From assembly GCA_019351995.1 (NCBI GenBank), contig JABBOD010000017.1, forward strand, positions 1 to 58,901: a DNA stretch of 58,901 bases, given 5' to 3'. How positions within the stretch are numbered: the first letter of the stretch is position 1; the number at the start of each line of letters is the position of its first letter. The notes beneath the pieces were generated by a model, which was not told the origin of the DNA, made no database searches, and was given only the letters and a program-made list of their open reading frames with translations. The DNA comes from Acidobacteriota bacterium. GTDB lineage: Bacteria; Actinomycetota; Actinomycetes; Actinomycetales; Microbacteriaceae. The position numbers and the translations under genes are program-made. Positions 58,180 through 58,901 of the stretch are shown piece after piece.

Positions 58180-58671
58180 TCAGTCGTAGTCGAGGCTGAG
58201 CTTGCGGAGAAGTACGCTGAGCCGGTCCTGGTCGGCGGGGGAGAGGGCCTGGAGCAGGCGGGCCTCGTCGGTGAGCAGCTCGCTGATCGCGTCATCCACC
58301 GCTCGTCGACCCCGGTCGGTCATCACGACGAGCACCCCGCGCCCGTCGTGCGGGTCGGTGTGCCGCTCGACCAGACGACGTTCGACGAGGCGGTCGATGC
58401 GGTTCGTCATCGTGCCGCTGGAGACGAGTGTCTGCTGCAGCAGCGCCTTCGGGCTGAGCTGGTATGGCGAACCCGCGCGACGAAGGGCTGCCAATACGTC
58501 GAACTCCCACGGCTCCAGATCGGATGCCTCGAAGGCCGTGCGTCGCGCCCGATCGAGGTGCTTGGCCAGCCGGGCGACCCGGGAGAGCACCTGCATCGGT
58601 GCGAAGTCCACGTCCGGGCGCTCGCGCGACCAGTCGCCGACGATGCGGTCGACTTCGTCGGAGGTGGGCAT
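58180..58671 (-). CDS. MarR-family transcriptional regulator
   Basis: A 163-residue winged-helix regulator. ASDLEPWEFDVLAALRRAG, QLSPKALLQQTLVSSGTMTN, RIDRLVERRLVER and the wing HTDPHDGRGVLVVMTDRG give the MarR core; long helices at both ends form the dimer. The ATG at 58671 is used; GATACT lies 6 nt upstream. Its target is not evident: it is transcribed away from tRNA-Gln and toward the small membrane-protein gene, with which it may share function. Confidence 0.92.
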   Translation of the reverse strand: MPTSDEVDRIVGDWSRERPDVDFAPMQVLSRVARLAKHLDRARRTAFEASDLEPWEFDVLAALRRAGSPYQLSPKALLQQTLVSSGTMTNRIDRLVERRLVERHTDPHDGRGVLVVMTDRGRRAVDDAISELLTDEARLLQALSPADQDRLSVLLRKLSLDYD

Positions 58672-58770
58672 CCGTCCAGTATCCCAGCCGGCGGTTGCCT
58701 CGGCCGTCTGACATCTCTCCCGTCTGGCAGACTTATTGGGCGCCGGATGCCCACAGCATCGCGTGCGCGA

Positions 58771-58842
58771 TCCGCTGTGGTGTAACGGCAGCACTTCGGC
58801 CTTTGGTGCCGTAAGGTCCGGGTTCGAATCCTGGCGGCGGAG
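58771..58842 (+). tRNA. tRNA-Gln (anticodon TTG)
   Basis: Acceptor strand TCCGCTG (58771-58777) pairs with CGGCGGA (58835-58841) with one G-T wobble; discriminator G at 58842. D-arm GTGTAACGGCAGCAC, anticodon loop CTTTGGT with TTG at 58803-58805, and T-arm CCGGG TTCGAAT CCTGG are complete. The CCA end is not encoded. The outermost anticodon-stem pair (T-T) is mismatched. 58843-58901 holds nothing I can identify. Confidence 0.95.
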
Positions 58843-58901
58843 CATGGGAGGGTTTCCGATTACTCAGGTGTTGCGGTTCCGATATCTAGTTTCGCGTTCG
58901 T

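Noticed and set aside
58675..58845. Extension of the MarR protein over the tRNA-Gln gene
   Set aside because: The upstream in-frame codons are the reverse complement of the tRNA; the ATG at 58671 gives the normal family N-terminus.

Overview
This 58.9 kb window is high-GC DNA from an actinobacterium. Gene content and order (PMT mannosyltransferase, rsmI, metG, tatD, rsmA, ispE, Uup-type ABC-F; F420-type reductase; MpaB-like oxygenase) fit the Microbacteriaceae best. That family call is an inference from recognisable proteins and codon habits; no rRNA is present to confirm it. Many genes have a TANNNT hexamer 6-7 nt before the start codon, which points to leaderless transcription, a known actinobacterial trait.

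Layout: 1-251 is the end of an MFS transporter. 252-825 has no convincing gene. 826-5237 is a nitrogen-compound locus (nitrilase-family amidase, NCS1 permease, agmatinase/guanidinobutyrase-type ureohydrolase) with a divergent XRE-cupin regulator and a small cupin. A tRNA 3'-end-like fragment lies at 5451-5480. 5521-7082 is a stress cluster (universal stress protein, flavin reductase-like protein, unknown protein); each gene has a DosR/DevR-like palindrome about 50 nt upstream. 7223-10548 is a xylose-type sugar ABC transporter. 10618-14288 (minus strand) is etfB-etfA-hydrolase-cytochrome b. From a shared 36-bp palindromic operator at 14387-14422, 14478-22907 runs the other way: acyl-CoA dehydrogenase, 3-hydroxyisobutyryl-CoA hydrolase, 3-hydroxyisobutyrate dehydrogenase, enoyl-CoA hydratases, aldehyde dehydrogenase, family III CoA-transferase and MenB. 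This looks like branched-chain acyl-CoA (valine-type) catabolism, with ETF as electron acceptor. A thiolase and a MarR regulator follow.

25308-31804 holds assorted oxidoreductases, hydrolases, a DUF4349 lipoprotein, a CsbD-like stress protein and an MFS transporter. 31865-35619 is a class I ribonucleotide reductase operon with DnaA boxes and tandem NrdR boxes. Its beta subunit has Phe in place of the radical Tyr (class Ic pattern). The alpha subunit has no C-terminal cysteines; a CxxC tail is instead encoded by a separate 28-codon reading frame between nrdA and nrdB. This is the most striking item in the window. 36199-40143 is hrpA. 40169-43791 is a tightly overlapped operon for an ApbE/ferric-reductase-like/NuoF-like/ferredoxin electron-transfer chain plus two small Ser-rich membrane proteins. 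43927-58842 carries an aldo/keto reductase, a divergent leaderless MBL/thioredoxin-domain pair, PMT, the conserved rsmI-metG-tatD-rsmA-ispE run, an SGNH lipoprotein, Uup, a membrane protein, a MarR regulator and tRNA-Gln.

Several intergenic regions carry long GC-rich hairpins that fall into at least two dispersed sequence families and probably act as terminators.
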